Source: Chloroflexota bacterium (GTDB lineage: Bacteria; Chloroflexota; Dormibacteria; Dormibacterales; Dormibacteraceae). Taken from it: a stretch of DNA of 64,000 bases. Both the position numbers and the translations under genes were made by a program. The stretch's first letter is position 1, and every line of letters starts with the position of its first letter. Below are positions 25,301-33,479 of this stretch, piece by piece. The stretch lies in NCBI GenBank assembly GCA_005880915.1, contig VBIW01000038.1, positions 1-64,000 on the forward strand. Reading direction: 5' to 3'. The notes below the pieces were generated by a model, which saw nothing but the letters and a program-made list of their open reading frames with translations, did not search any database and was not told the origin of the DNA.

Positions 25301-25551
25301 GCGGCCGCCACGGCGCGGTCCGGGTCGTCGCCGTGCGCGGTGGGCAGGCCGAACACCGCCATCACCGCGTCGCCGATGAACTTCTCGACCGTGCCGCCGT
25401 GCTGCTCGACGGACTCGCGCGCGATCGCGTAGTAGCGGGCGAGCAGGCGGCGCATCTCCTCCGGGTCGAGCTCCTCACCAAGCGCGGTCGAGCCCGCCAT
25501 GTCGGCGAAGAGGACGGTGACGATGCGTCGTTCCTCGGTGGAGACAGCCAT
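22345..25551 (-). CDS. Adenylate/guanylate cyclase-AAA ATPase-TPR regulator
   Basis: This 1068-residue protein has a class III cyclase domain at residues ~1-180 (RRIVTVLFADMAGSTALGEE, KFIGDAVMAVFGLPTAHGDD with both metal-binding aspartates). An ATPase/NB-ARC-like domain follows with Walker A IAPAGVGKTRLVEEFL and Walker B LVIIFEDLHWSS. A long helical TPR-like C-terminus makes up the second half. Such proteins are single-molecule signalling regulators common in actinobacteria and Chloroflexota. The cyclase part probably makes cAMP, or senses nucleotides if inactive. The gene is alone between palindromic repeats. Confidence 0.88.
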   Translation of the reverse strand: MAVSTEERRIVTVLFADMAGSTALGEELDPEEMRRLLARYYAIARESVEQHGGTVEKFIGDAVMAVFGLPTAHGDDPDRAVAAALAMRERIKADPLLDGRIAIRFGVSTGEVVASRDQSAGDFLITGDATNVAARLQQAAEPWAILASDRTVRAASNFEFGEEMEVKARGKSAPVAARLVVGPRKTKTPRRERLPLIGRENDYAQLQLVARRAVTEKRPSMVSIIAPAGVGKTRLVEEFLDWLPSLAPEATVATAQCLPYGQQLTYWPMRQVLFTLTNTNEDTPPGKVRDAIWIWLKRIGVEDPDRDARLLAATIGEAGTEGADKDLLFAAWRSALEATARLNPLVIIFEDLHWSSDSLLDLAEFVMQPRGDSAVLMIVLARPELLDRRPNWGGGRLNHLAIALEPLGSNATADLVRCLLDTVEPDVIKLVSERSEGNPFYAGELARSYLDHGSLEMLPDTVQATVLARLDLLPVQERRVLQLGSVFGRAFRASGVGALEPGLDQHVLEVCENLADRDLIRPAEGDRYSFRHILIQEVAYGTLPRSERARLHAEAARWVESNAGQREVALAEILAFHYREAAVLYTALEPGSELTMLIRDKAAQWLLRATDVSVAAGATPEAVRHLRATFDFVEPEMRPRMHERIGDLTAGDSGLEEYRLALDGYEAAGAPADDRLRALAGMLMVSTRWSGSVGDRPSEQWMTDLRARGRALLERATDHRAIGRFLAADAFYPFWIQALRIPTAEDIAAAEENAKQALEIAHEQNDDELASLALDAMSGAAISLSDFPRARELAMQRIAFEDRLGLYERLDAHSTVSWMSYLMGDLETADRDSAAMVARLMPGQAPYPALHQYSWRALTLFTLGRWTEATAMFYRCVEAWHDAGSLAAGYGLRGFVVGLDIGRARGDMRLAGAATDAMESILARFPPGHYNHVLAAYIQGENVFTDDDPYLHGGMPPESAERRLSLACDRREALSQFVLDKSLAKSVATRVVLVEAQARRARALAHHDVSEMSKAIEIWERVGAVPELGRGKAERGLLNGDAAETEEGLAMLKKLGDTNYADKFTTKV

Positions 25552-25617
25552 AGGAAGAGTTAGCCTACCAACCCGGTTTGCGGTGAGCCTTACCTGCTTC
25601 GAAAGTTAGCGCGCCGT

Positions 25618-25690
25618 CCTCCCCATTCATGGGGAGGTGGGTCTTCCCCACGCAGTGGGGAAGTACCGCCGCTTGCGGCGGGGATGGGGC
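25618..25690. repeat. GC-rich palindromic repeats (REP-like)
   Basis: CTCCCCAT/ATGGGGAG at 25618-25636 is followed by CTTCCCCA...TGGGGAAG at 25643-25663 and then GTACCGCCGCTTGCGGCGGG. The second unit reappears almost unchanged at 55581-55630 and inverted near 21891. They may terminate transcription from both sides. Confidence 0.6.
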
Positions 25691-25712
25691 AGCCGACGGA
25701 GGGGCTCGAGGA

Positions 25713-26357
25713 CTAGCCCACCAGCCCCGCTTCGTAGGCGAGGATCACGGCCTGCACCCGGTCGCGCAGGTCGAGCTTGTCCAGCAGATGGGCGACGTGG
25801 GTCTTCACCGTCGTCTCGCTGACGTGAAGGCGCTGGGCGATCTCAGCGTTGGTCAGCCCTTTCGCGACCTCTTTCAGGACTTCTTGCTCGCGCTCGGTCA
25901 GCGTCTCCAGCTCCTTTGATTTATGTGGGACCGGCTCTGGCCGCTTGGCGAACTCCTCGATCAGCCGCCTGGTGACCGACGGCGCGAGGAGCGCCTCGCC
26001 CGCCGCGACCACGCGAATGGCTTTGATCAGGTCCTCCGGCGGTGCGGCCTTGAGCAGGAACGCGGAGGCGCCGGCGGCGAGGGCGTCGAATACGTACTCG
26101 TCCAGCTCGAAGGTGGTGAGGATGACGACGCGCGTGATGCTTGCGACCTGGCGCGTGGCCTCGATGCCGTCGAGGCGCGGCATGCGGATGTCCATCAGCA
26201 CGACGTCGGGCCGCTCCTTGCGCACGAGGTCGACCGCCTCCTGGCCATCCGCCGCCTCGCCCACGACCTGCAGGTCGGGCTGTGACTGCACGATCATGCG
26301 AAATCCCGTGCGCACCAGCTCCTGGTCGTCGGCGATCACGATTCGGATTGCTTTCAC
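25713..26357 (-). CDS. NarL/FixJ-family response regulator
   Basis: This 214-residue regulator has a receiver domain (IRIVIADDQELVRTGFRMIV, phosphoacceptor in DVVLMDIRMPRLDG, Thr in VVILTTFE, Lys in AFLLKAAPP) and a C-terminal LuxR helix-turn-helix (LTEREQEVLKEVAKGLTNAE, IAQRLHVSETTVKTHVAHLL). GTG 26357 is chosen because GGGAGAGGGG precedes it; the longer frame from 26483 overlaps the kinase gene. It is the last gene of the ABC transporter-kinase-regulator operon and probably controls it. Confidence 0.9.
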   Translation of the reverse strand: MKAIRIVIADDQELVRTGFRMIVQSQPDLQVVGEAADGQEAVDLVRKERPDVVLMDIRMPRLDGIEATRQVASITRVVILTTFELDEYVFDALAAGASAFLLKAAPPEDLIKAIRVVAAGEALLAPSVTRRLIEEFAKRPEPVPHKSKELETLTEREQEVLKEVAKGLTNAEIAQRLHVSETTVKTHVAHLLDKLDLRDRVQAVILAYEAGLVG

Positions 26358-26379
26358 GCCCCTCTCCCTGCCCTCTCCC

Positions 26380-27471
26380 CTATGGGGCGAGGGGGAGTTT
26401 CGCGCGGACGGTGAATCCACCGAGCGATGAGGAACCCGAGCCCATCTCCCCACCGAAGAGCTCGACCCGCTCGCGCATTCCAATCAAGCCGTGGCCGGTC
26501 GACTCCGTCGAATTCGCGCCGGTCCCGTTGTCGCTGATCGTCAGCTGCAGCGCTTCAGGCTGGTAGTCGACGACCACCTGGACGCGGCTCGCGTTGGCGT
26601 GCTTAAGCACGTTGGTGATCGCCTCCTGGATGATCCGGTAGGCGGACAGGTCGACCGCCGCAGGCAGCGGCCGCTTCTCGCCGGTGACCTTGAGAGTCGC
26701 CTCGAGGCCGGCATCACGCGCAGGCTTGAGCAGCGCGTCGGCCTCGTCGAGCGTGGGCTGGGGGGCCAGCGGCGCGCCCGGGCTCTTGCGCAGCACGCCG
26801 AGCAAGCGGTTGAGCTCGGAAAGGGTCGCCCGCGCACCTTCCTCGATCGACTGCAGCGCCTCCTGGCTCGAGCTGCCCGACACCCGTGCGGCGCCGGCCT
26901 GGATCGCCATCGCGCTGACGTTGTGCGCCACGACGTCGTGCAGCTCGCGCGCGATGCGAAGACGTTCCTCTTCGGCCGCCTCCTCTCGCTCCTGCTGGTG
27001 GCGCGCGACGATGTCGGCGAAGAACACGCGGCGCGAGCGGACGTAGTCGCCGATAACCCACGCGATCAACGCGACCGCTCCCGGTGGAAGGAGCACGCGT
27101 GCGGTCCCGAAACCATTGAGAAACAGCAGCACCACCGCGCAGATCACCAGGACGATCGCGGCGGCGACCACCACGAGGCGAGCACTGCCTCGGCCGTAGA
27201 CCGAAACCGCGTAGACCGCGAATGCGAGGGCGGGGCTCGACGGCTCCCTTTCCGGAGCGATGGCGAACGACACGATCACCGTGATGATGACCACCAGCAG
27301 CACCCCTACCGGTTGGGTGCGTCGCCAGAAAAGCACGGACGCCTGCACCAGCACGAGGAGCAGCGTGGCAACGATGACTGAGCTCCGATAGAAAGTGCCG
27401 AGAAGGCTGAGCGCGCCGCCGGTGAAAGTGAAGACGACGATCACGGCGTCGATGAGCCGCGGCCGGCCCAT
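26380..27471 (-). CDS. Sensor histidine kinase, HisKA_3 type
   Basis: This kinase of about 363 residues has several membrane helices in its first 150 residues (IDAVIVVFTFTGGALSLLG, VIVATLLLVLVQASVLFW, GVLLVVIITVIVSFAIA and more). The dimerisation/phosphoacceptor helix follows, RIARELHDVVAHNVSAMAIQ (His in LHDVVAH), and then the ATPase domain (ITNVLKHANAS, ISDNGTGAN, GHGLIGMRERVELFGG). Start is ATG 27471 or GTG 27498; a much longer frame to 28023 is not real because it reads the permease gene in another frame. It forms a two-component pair with the regulator 22 bp downstream. Confidence 0.88.
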   Translation of the reverse strand: MGRPRLIDAVIVVFTFTGGALSLLGTFYRSSVIVATLLLVLVQASVLFWRRTQPVGVLLVVIITVIVSFAIAPEREPSSPALAFAVYAVSVYGRGSARLVVVAAAIVLVICAVVLLFLNGFGTARVLLPPGAVALIAWVIGDYVRSRRVFFADIVARHQQEREEAAEEERLRIARELHDVVAHNVSAMAIQAGAARVSGSSSQEALQSIEEGARATLSELNRLLGVLRKSPGAPLAPQPTLDEADALLKPARDAGLEATLKVTGEKRPLPAAVDLSAYRIIQEAITNVLKHANASRVQVVVDYQPEALQLTISDNGTGANSTESTGHGLIGMRERVELFGGEMGSGSSSLGGFTVRAKLPLAP

Positions 27472-27521
27472 GATCCAGGACCACGGCCGGCCGCGCACGG
27501 GTTGTCGAGGTTGGTTGGAAA

Positions 27522-28352
27522 CTATGTGACGTCCCTCAGCCTGAGCAGTCCGGCCGCGACGATCGCCAGGCCGATTCCATACGCCGCGAGCACAAGCACA
27601 GCGTGTTCGGCGCTGATTGCCGGAGCGGTAGCGGGTCCGAACGCGGATGACGTGAAGCTCTGCGTCAGCGCCGTGGCGTTCTGATTGACGAACTGCTCGG
27701 TGACGTTCTTGAACTGGCCGTTGTTGATGAGGTCGATGATTCGCACGGCGATTATCTCCACCGCCAGGACGTAGGTCAGGCCGATGCCCAGGGCGGCCGC
27801 GGGCTGCCGGATGAGCACGCCGAGCGCGAGCCCGATGCTCCCGTTGACGAACAGGACGAGCCAGATCGCGCCGATGCCCTTGGCCAGGTCGACGGCCGCC
27901 GGACCCGCGATGGCGTGGCCCTGAAAGAAGGCCACCACCACGCTGCTGGCCGCGCCGACGCCGAACAACACGACGGTCATGATGAGCATCCAGAATCCGA
28001 ACACGACCACGCGCCCTGCCCACACTGTCAGGCGTCCGGGCCCCTGCGTGAACATCGTTTTTATGGTGCCCCAGCCGAACTCCGAGCCGGCGAAGAGGGC
28101 GCCCACAACGATCGCCATGGCGGCGCCGATGGGAAATGCCGCGCCCATGACGTTGTTGACGAACTGGTCGGGGTAGAGGGTCGCGAGGTTCACGACCGCG
28201 CGGTCGCCGCCCCGCGTCGAGAGTGGGTGAAGCGCCAGGTACCAGTCGACGGCGTAGACCAGGATTGTGATTCCGGCCATCACGCCGGCCGCGATGAGAA
28301 ACGCCGGCCGCAGTCGACTCTTACGCCATTCAGCTTTGATGGTTGCGATCAT
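27522..28352 (-). CDS. ABC transporter permease
   Basis: This 276-residue membrane protein starts MIATIKAEWRKSRLRPAFLI and has six hydrophobic segments, including FPIGAAMAIVVGALFAGSEF, VVVFGFWMLIMTVVLFGVGA and LVLAAYGIGLAIVAAGLL. The pattern fits ABC-2-type permeases. Its ATG overlaps the TGA of the ATPase gene, so the two are translationally coupled. The kinase gene follows at once. The likely role is export or immunity toward a membrane-active compound, judged from the fixed pairing with a two-component system. Confidence 0.82.
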   Translation of the reverse strand: MIATIKAEWRKSRLRPAFLIAAGVMAGITILVYAVDWYLALHPLSTRGGDRAVVNLATLYPDQFVNNVMGAAFPIGAAMAIVVGALFAGSEFGWGTIKTMFTQGPGRLTVWAGRVVVFGFWMLIMTVVLFGVGAASSVVVAFFQGHAIAGPAAVDLAKGIGAIWLVLFVNGSIGLALGVLIRQPAAALGIGLTYVLAVEIIAVRIIDLINNGQFKNVTEQFVNQNATALTQSFTSSAFGPATAPAISAEHAVLVLAAYGIGLAIVAAGLLRLRDVT

Positions 28353-29257
28353 GACCCTTGCTTTTCTCCTGTGAGTTTGAAGAAGACTTCCTCCAGCGAT
28401 CTCTCGAACGGACGCAGCTCGCTCACGCCGATGCCGGCGTTCATGAGCTGGCGGTTGATCTCGGCGCTGTTCTCGGGCTTGGTCTTGAGGCGGATCGCGC
28501 CGTCCTGACGGCTGATCGCCTCGGCTCCGAACATCCGGGTCAAGAAGTCCTGCGCCTGCTCGATTGGCTGCGCGCGGACGAGCACTCCCTCTTCGCCTAG
28601 CAGCTCCTGCACGGTCGACTGCGTGACGAGGTGGCCGTTGTTGATCACGCCGACTCGGTCGCAAATCGCCTCGACCTCACCCAGCAGGTGACTCGAGAGC
28701 AGCACCGTGCGGTCGCCCTGGCCGATGTCCTTGATGAGCTTGCGCATCTCGGCCATGCCCTGCGGGTCGAGGCCGTTGGTGGGCTCGTCGAGGATGAGCA
28801 GGTCGGGGTCCTTGAGCAGCGCGGCGGCGACGCCGAGCCGCTGCTTCATGCCGGTCGAGTAGGTGCCGAACTTGCGCCCGGCGCGCGAGCTGAGCTCGAC
28901 GATGTCGAGGACCTCGTCGACGCGCTTCTGCTTGACGCTCGCCAGGTCGGCGACGACCCTGAGGTTCTCGCGCCCGCTCAGGTACGGGTAGAAGCCGGGC
29001 GACTCGATGAGCGAGCCGATCCTGGCCAGCCCTGCGGGCGAGCCGGGCGCGTGGCCGGCGACGGTTGCCGTGCCCGAGGTCGGCCCGATCAGGCCGACGA
29101 GCATGCGCAGGGTCGTGGTCTTCCCAGCCCCGTTGGGGCCGAGAAAGCCGTAGACCTCTCCACGCCGCACGCTCATGTCAACGGAGTCGACGGCGAGGAC
29201 TCCGCTGCCATATCGTTTGGTGAGACTGTGGGTCTCGACGATCGTGGTGTTTTCCAT
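28349..29257 (-). CDS. ABC transporter ATP-binding protein
   Basis: This 302-residue ATPase has Walker A GFLGPNGAGKTTTLRMLVGL, signature YSTGMKQRLGVAAALL, Walker B DLLILDEPTNGLDPQGMAEM and the switch His in VLLSSHLLGE. The C-terminal ~80 residues match the regulatory extension of BcrA/CcmA-like drug-export ATPases. ATG 29257 (MENTTIVETH) is preferred over 29266. It is the first gene of the four-gene operon with permease, kinase and regulator. Confidence 0.92.
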   Translation of the reverse strand: MENTTIVETHSLTKRYGSGVLAVDSVDMSVRRGEVYGFLGPNGAGKTTTLRMLVGLIGPTSGTATVAGHAPGSPAGLARIGSLIESPGFYPYLSGRENLRVVADLASVKQKRVDEVLDIVELSSRAGRKFGTYSTGMKQRLGVAAALLKDPDLLILDEPTNGLDPQGMAEMRKLIKDIGQGDRTVLLSSHLLGEVEAICDRVGVINNGHLVTQSTVQELLGEEGVLVRAQPIEQAQDFLTRMFGAEAISRQDGAIRLKTKPENSAEINRQLMNAGIGVSELRPFERSLEEVFFKLTGEKQGS

Positions 29258-29339
29258 GAGGACCACGGTATGTCTGGCGAGGCGCCGCGTCGTCAGCCCC
29301 AGGATCGATCTTTCACCTCATCCTCAAGGAGGACTGCGA

Positions 29340-29813
29340 TTGGACGAAGCCGGAATCACCCGCTACATCGAGACGACGTTCGCCGGGGTTGACGTCGTCG
29401 TGGCGTCAAAGGAGAACGGCGCGCCTGAAGTTGCCTGGGGCGATTCCTTCTTCATTTACGACCCGGATCGCAACCTGCCCGAGCCAAAGCGATTTCCGTT
29501 CGCGACGATCGTCACGCAGGACTACGGGGAGTTCGACAATGCCTCAAACCTGAATCGTCCTGGAGTGTTTCGTCTGAATATCGGAGTCAGCAAGGAGACG
29601 TTCGCGACGCTCTTCGGCGCGGAGGGCGAGTATGACTTCACGCAGCTCGATCGCCTCATGCCCCACCCGGTGTACGGGCCGAACCATTTTGTGTGCGTCC
29701 TGAACCCAAGTGACTCGACGTTTCAATCGATCACGCCCCTGCTCAAAGAGGCGTTCGAGATCGCCGTGGGCCGGATCAAGAGGCGGGACTCAAAAACCAT
29801 TCCGCCTCGCTGA
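29340..29813 (+). CDS. DUF6194-family protein
   Basis: This 157-residue protein starts at TTG 29340 with AAGGAGG 7 nt upstream. It contains GITRYIETTFAGVDVVVASK, GDSFFIYDP, FPFATIVTQDYGEFDNASNL, a run typical of the DUF6194 family, and VYGPNHFVCVLNPSDSTF. The fold and function are unknown, although the sequence resembles small MmcQ/YjbR-like proteins in its C-terminal part. It stands alone, divergent from the ABC operon. Confidence 0.75.
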   Translation: MDEAGITRYIETTFAGVDVVVASKENGAPEVAWGDSFFIYDPDRNLPEPKRFPFATIVTQDYGEFDNASNLNRPGVFRLNIGVSKETFATLFGAEGEYDFTQLDRLMPHPVYGPNHFVCVLNPSDSTFQSITPLLKEAFEIAVGRIKRRDSKTIPPR

Positions 29814-29935
29814 CGCCAACGAAGCCAGATTAATGCGCCGCAGAAGCGCCGTTGGATACAACGAGGCGGAATTTGGGTTGAGAATGGCGGGGCTAGGTCC
29901 GGACAGCCTGCGGAGGGCTTGCTGACCGGTAACGT

Positions 29936-30583
29936 TCACGCAGTGCGCGCGGCGCGCGGACGAGATGCAAGTGCCAGCATCGAGAGCCAGGTCCAGCCGC
30001 CGATGATCGCGATCCGCTGCAGGAAACCCGTGGGTGCGTTCGGCCAGAGGCCGCGCTCGTCCAGTGTCGACACAGTCGTGCTGGCGATGAACATCACGAC
30101 GAGCAGGATCCCGACTCCGACCGAGTAGAGCATCCAGCGGCGCGAGCCGGGTTCGCTCGCGAAGTGCCACGCCATCACGAATGCCGCGGCCGGCAGGAGG
30201 CTGAAGGCGGCGAGACCCGCGAGACCGTGGATCATCCCGTGCACGGTGTGCACCACCGGCGCGCCCACGGGATAGCCGAGCGCAGGGTCGGTGGCGAAGA
30301 CACCGGCGACCAGGAGAGCCATGCCGAACAACCCGATCAACACCGGCCCGCCGACCGAGCCACGACTGCCCTTTAGCGACTCCCGCAGCGCGACGGCGAA
30401 GGTGATCACAAGGGTCCCGCAGACCAGGAAGTTGGCCACCTGCATCCAGCCGCCGTCGCCGGTGGCCAGCTGGCTGACGTAATGCCGCCACGCGCTGTAG
30501 CCCGGTCGCGTGAGACCTTCGCCCAGGAAAACGGCGACGAAGAGAAGTGGTCCCACGATCCCTGCGTAGAGGAGCTTTTTCAT
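29936..30583 (-). CDS. DUF998-family membrane protein
   Basis: This 215-residue protein has six predicted membrane helices, starting AGIVGPLLFVAVFLGEGL and including VLIGLFGMALLVAGVFATDP. A YSAWRHYVSQLATGDGGWMQ loop and an HTVHGMIHGLAGLAAF motif are typical of DUF998. Function is unknown. It is transcribed alone or with the TM2-like gene upstream. Confidence 0.8.
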   Translation of the reverse strand: MKKLLYAGIVGPLLFVAVFLGEGLTRPGYSAWRHYVSQLATGDGGWMQVANFLVCGTLVITFAVALRESLKGSRGSVGGPVLIGLFGMALLVAGVFATDPALGYPVGAPVVHTVHGMIHGLAGLAAFSLLPAAAFVMAWHFASEPGSRRWMLYSVGVGILLVVMFIASTTVSTLDERGLWPNAPTGFLQRIAIIGGWTWLSMLALASRPRAARTA

Positions 30584-30671
30584 GCCCGCAAACTTAGTTT
30601 TCGCGAGCCAATCGGTCTTCAGCCCTGAGATCGATTTTTCACGTCATCCTCGCGGATGAGCTGGTTTCGCG

Positions 30672-31112
30672 CTAGCTGATGATGCCGTGTCGCGCGTTCC
30701 AGCGACGAGCGCCCTGGTACGCGTCGATCAGTCCCCAGACAAACATGGCGATGCCGAGCGGAACACCGACGATCAAACCGATCACCGTGATGTCGAGGGC
30801 GATCGCAAGCAGCCACAGCAGCAAGATCGTGAGGCCGATTCCCGTGTCACCGTTGACCAATGAGCCGACACCGGGGATGAAGAAGCTCACTATCAAACTG
30901 ACAGCCGGGTTCTTCGGCGCCACTGCGTAGCCGCCAGTCGTTGGATACGCCATCGGCGGGTAAGGCTGAGGAACCGGCGCTGAGTAGACGACGGGCAAGT
31001 TGGGTGATTCCGCGGGGTTGGGAATCCACGCCACGCCGTTCCACACCCAGTGACCGTCCGGCGATACGCGCATGCCAACCGGACTCGCCGGGAGCCGTGG
31101 CTGTTCGCCCAC
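30672..31112 (-). CDS. DUF2510/TM2-like small membrane protein
   Basis: This 146-residue protein has an N-terminal WVWNGVAWIPNP motif (a short Trp motif as in DUF2510 proteins) and a proline-rich linker. Two or three membrane helices follow (AVSLIVSFFIPGVGSLVNGD, GLTILLLWLLAIALDITVIG, VPLGIAMFVWGLIDAYQGA), the last with the TM2-like WxxDAYQGAR end. Function is unknown. Confidence 0.65.
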   Translation of the reverse strand: MGEQPRLPASPVGMRVSPDGHWVWNGVAWIPNPAESPNLPVVYSAPVPQPYPPMAYPTTGGYAVAPKNPAVSLIVSFFIPGVGSLVNGDTGIGLTILLLWLLAIALDITVIGLIVGVPLGIAMFVWGLIDAYQGARRWNARHGIIS

Positions 31113-31159
31113 CCTGGCGGCATTCTAGGTTCAATTCAGGCGCAACGGCGGAGCTGGGC

Positions 31160-31906
31160 TTAAATCGTGGTCGGGCCGAGCAGCACTGGCCAGGCCACGA
31201 CCGCCAGCCCGCCGGCGATGCAGGCCGCACCCACGATTCGAGGCAGGAGCTCGCCGCGGCGCACGTTCTTCTCGATGAAGAAGATCGCGGCGAAGACAGC
31301 CATCCACGCGATGTTCATCAGCCCCAGCACCGCGAGGACCGCCATCAGCGCCCAGCAGCAGCCGAGGCAGTAGAGGCCGTGTGAAGCACCCGCGCGAACA
31401 GCCGCGAGCGCCCCTCCGCCGAAGTTGTGGTTGATGACGAACCCCAGGGGCGACCGGCACGCGCGGAGGCACGCGTCCTTCAGTGGCGTGAACTGATAGA
31501 TCCCCGCGACGATGATCACCACGCCGCCCACGCGCGGCAGCCACGATGGCGGAGTCATCCACACCTGGTTCAGGGCTTGCAGCACGCCCAGAGGGACGAG
31601 GCCGGCCGCCGTCCAGACCATCAGGTAGCCGATCACGAATGCGCCGGTGGGCAGTACGCCTTCACCGCGTGCGCGTGTCACCGATGCGAAGGCGAGCGTC
31701 ATCGGCGCGACGGACGGAAACATCATCGCGACCATCATCACGAGCCACGTGATGAGGAACAGCCCGGCGCCCATCATGGCGATCCCGCCCATCCCCATCG
31801 ACCGCGCCTGGTTGATGGTGATGAGCCAGGCCGCCGCCGCACAAACCAGCAGAACCGCGACGATCGCGGTGCTCAACGGCCTGGGCAGTCGCGCGACCTG
31901 CTGCAC
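31160..31906 (-). CDS. DUF2182-family membrane protein
   Basis: This 248-residue protein has six or seven membrane helices and the hallmark segments of DUF2182: LITWLVMMVAMMFPSVAPM, AGIYQFTPLKDACLRACRSP, and GLYCLGCCWALMAVLAVLG with clustered cysteines. The family is a putative metal-binding membrane protein. It starts 9 bp after the DUF1326 gene, a conserved pairing that suggests one operon. Confidence 0.85.
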   Translation of the reverse strand: MQQVARLPRPLSTAIVAVLLVCAAAAWLITINQARSMGMGGIAMMGAGLFLITWLVMMVAMMFPSVAPMTLAFASVTRARGEGVLPTGAFVIGYLMVWTAAGLVPLGVLQALNQVWMTPPSWLPRVGGVVIIVAGIYQFTPLKDACLRACRSPLGFVINHNFGGGALAAVRAGASHGLYCLGCCWALMAVLAVLGLMNIAWMAVFAAIFFIEKNVRRGELLPRIVGAACIAGGLAVVAWPVLLGPTTI

Positions 31907-31914
31907 GATTCGGC

Positions 31915-32517
31915 TCAGGCAGACCAGCGGTAGGGCGCAGAGAACGCGCTCTTGCCGCTGTTGTGGAACTCCATGCCGAAGGCTTTGATGCGGGACTCCG
32001 TGGGCCGGGCGATCGTGAGAGTCGTGTTCGAGGGATGGAACACGTTCACGAGCTGGGTCGGCCCGGGAAGGCCCTCGGCCGTGTAGTCCTCGACCTCGAC
32101 CGAGATGTCGTGGCCCACCTTGACCTGGTGCCGGTGTCCATTGTCGTGGTACTCGATCGGGTGCTGCTCGATGCCGAGCACTTCGCCGATCAGCGGCGCG
32201 AGGCTCGCCATAGGGCCACCCATCTGGCCTGAGAACACGCCGGCCAGCTTGTCCGTCTGCTCCTTCGATGCCTTGTCGTCGATGATCAGGCCGACGCGCC
32301 AGTTGCCGTCCATCATCTTCCCGGGCGCGTCAGCCACGACCGAGACGCTGTGCCCGCTGACGTCCACGCCGTCGATCTCGCCCCGATCGATGTGGTAGTT
32401 GAGGATGACCTGACAGCGGTCCTGGGTCGCCGGCGAGGCAAAGCTCGTGACCGAGCAGGGACAGGCGAAGTCGCAGTTGCAGTTCTCGAAATAGGTCCCC
32501 TCGATGGTCCAGCTCAT
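31915..32517 (-). CDS. DUF1326-family protein
   Basis: This 200-residue protein starts MSWTIEGTYFENCNCDFACP with the cysteine cluster CNCDFACPC diagnostic of DUF1326. A GxVVADAPGKMMDGNWRVG-like core and a C-terminal FGMEFHNSGKSAFSAPYRW segment also fit. GGGAGG lies 9 nt upstream of ATG 32517; a longer frame to 32958 reads through the divergent TfoX-like gene and is rejected. Function is unknown, and metal binding is plausible from the cysteines. Confidence 0.87.
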   Translation of the reverse strand: MSWTIEGTYFENCNCDFACPCSVTSFASPATQDRCQVILNYHIDRGEIDGVDVSGHSVSVVADAPGKMMDGNWRVGLIIDDKASKEQTDKLAGVFSGQMGGPMASLAPLIGEVLGIEQHPIEYHDNGHRHQVKVGHDISVEVEDYTAEGLPGPTQLVNVFHPSNTTLTIARPTESRIKAFGMEFHNSGKSAFSAPYRWSA

Positions 32518-32574
32518 GGACACGCCTCCCACATGTGCTTCCGGGAACCCGGAGAGCGTACTACGATCCCTGAC

Positions 32575-32946
32575 GTGAGCCCGGCGCCGCGCGGACCGAT
32601 GAAGATGCCGAGGCCCAGCGAGGAGGCGAAGGCCGCCTTCGCGAGGGTCGTGCCGGACGCTCCCGGGGTCACCCTGAAGCCGATGTTCGGCCAGCTGTCC
32701 GCGTTCGTGAACGGCAATATGTTCTGCGGCATCTTCGGCGAGGAGCTGATGGTGCGCCTGCCCGAGGACGAGATCGCGAAGGTCAAAAAGCAGGGCGGCC
32801 GGGACTTCGAGCCGATGGCCGGGCACAAGATGGGCGGCTACGTCGTGGTCCCAGGAGACTGGCGGGCCAAACCGCCAAGCGCCCTGATCAAGCGAGCCCT
32901 CGAAGAGACACGCAAGATGCCGGCGAAGACCCCTAAAAAGAAGTAG
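32575..32946 (+). CDS. TfoX N-terminal-domain protein
   Basis: This protein of about 116-123 residues has the TfoX-N/YjbR-like pattern: VTLKPMFGQLSAFVNGNMFC, GIFGEELMVRLPEDEIA, and MAGHKMGGYVVVPGDWRAKP. A lysine-rich tail follows. The start may be GTG 32575 or ATG 32599, and neither has a strong ribosome site. It is divergent from DUF1326. The TfoX domain occurs in competence regulators but most stand-alone copies are uncharacterised. Confidence 0.75.
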   Translation: MSPAPRGPMKMPRPSEEAKAAFARVVPDAPGVTLKPMFGQLSAFVNGNMFCGIFGEELMVRLPEDEIAKVKKQGGRDFEPMAGHKMGGYVVVPGDWRAKPPSALIKRALEETRKMPAKTPKKK

Positions 32947-32962
32947 CGCTCGATCCAAAAAA

Positions 32963-32985
32963 GGCCCGTTATGCGCTAAACGGGC
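32963..32985. terminator. Hairpin between convergent genes
   Basis: GCCCGTT and AACGGGC flank an 8-nt loop, with an A-rich run (CCAAAAAA) just before it. It lies between the rightward TfoX-like gene and the leftward bactofilin genes and could terminate the latter. Confidence 0.45.
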
Positions 32986-33038
32986 GGTTCAACTCGAGCT
33001 GATACGACCCTTCTGTGCAAAAGGGGCGTAATCCGGGG

Positions 33039-33479
33039 CTAGCGGCGCTTTCCCTTTTGCGGGGTGGGCTCGGGTTCCGCGGGCGCCGCCGCCGGCACCT
33101 GCGGCGCCGGCTCCACGGCATGCGGGCCCATTGAGACTCGGCCGCTGAACGTTGCGCCGTCCTCAACCGTCAGCCGCGCCACGCGCACGTCGCTGGCGAT
33201 CAGCGACCCCTCGCTCCCAACCACAAGCCGGTTGTAGGCCGTCACCTGCCCATTGACCTTGCCGCCCCCGGCGATCTCGATGTCACCCGTCGCCTCGAGC
33301 GCGCCCTCGACAGTTCCTGCGACGCGCAGGTCGCCCTCGATGAAAAGCTGTCCGACAAGACGATCTTTCGGACCGAGGACTACTGAGTTGCGCTGCCCGT
33401 TGGAGACGTGTTCCTCGGGAACCGGGGTCGGAAGCCTACTGGCCGGGCGCCTGGTGCTCAAACTCTCCCATCCGAACAT
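33039..33479 (-). CDS. Bactofilin-family protein (second of pair)
   Basis: This protein of about 146 residues has a bactofilin beta-helix core: SVVLGPKDRLVGQLFIEGDL, then GTVEGALEATGDIEIAGGGK, RLVVGSEGSLIASDVRVARL and DGATFSGRVSMG. A proline/alanine-rich basic tail follows. Bactofilins polymerise into membrane-associated filaments. The start is uncertain, because no good codon lies after the stop of the preceding gene. ATG 33479, overlapping it by 44 nt, is the best candidate. Confidence 0.75.
   Translation of the reverse strand: MFGWESLSTRRPASRLPTPVPEEHVSNGQRNSVVLGPKDRLVGQLFIEGDLRVAGTVEGALEATGDIEIAGGGKVNGQVTAYNRLVVGSEGSLIASDVRVARLTVEDGATFSGRVSMGPHAVEPAPQVPAAAPAEPEPTPQKGKRR

Noticed and set aside
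26380..28023. 547-residue kinase with long arginine-rich N-terminus
   Set aside because: The first 185 codons are the permease gene read in another frame; the real kinase starts near 27471-27498.
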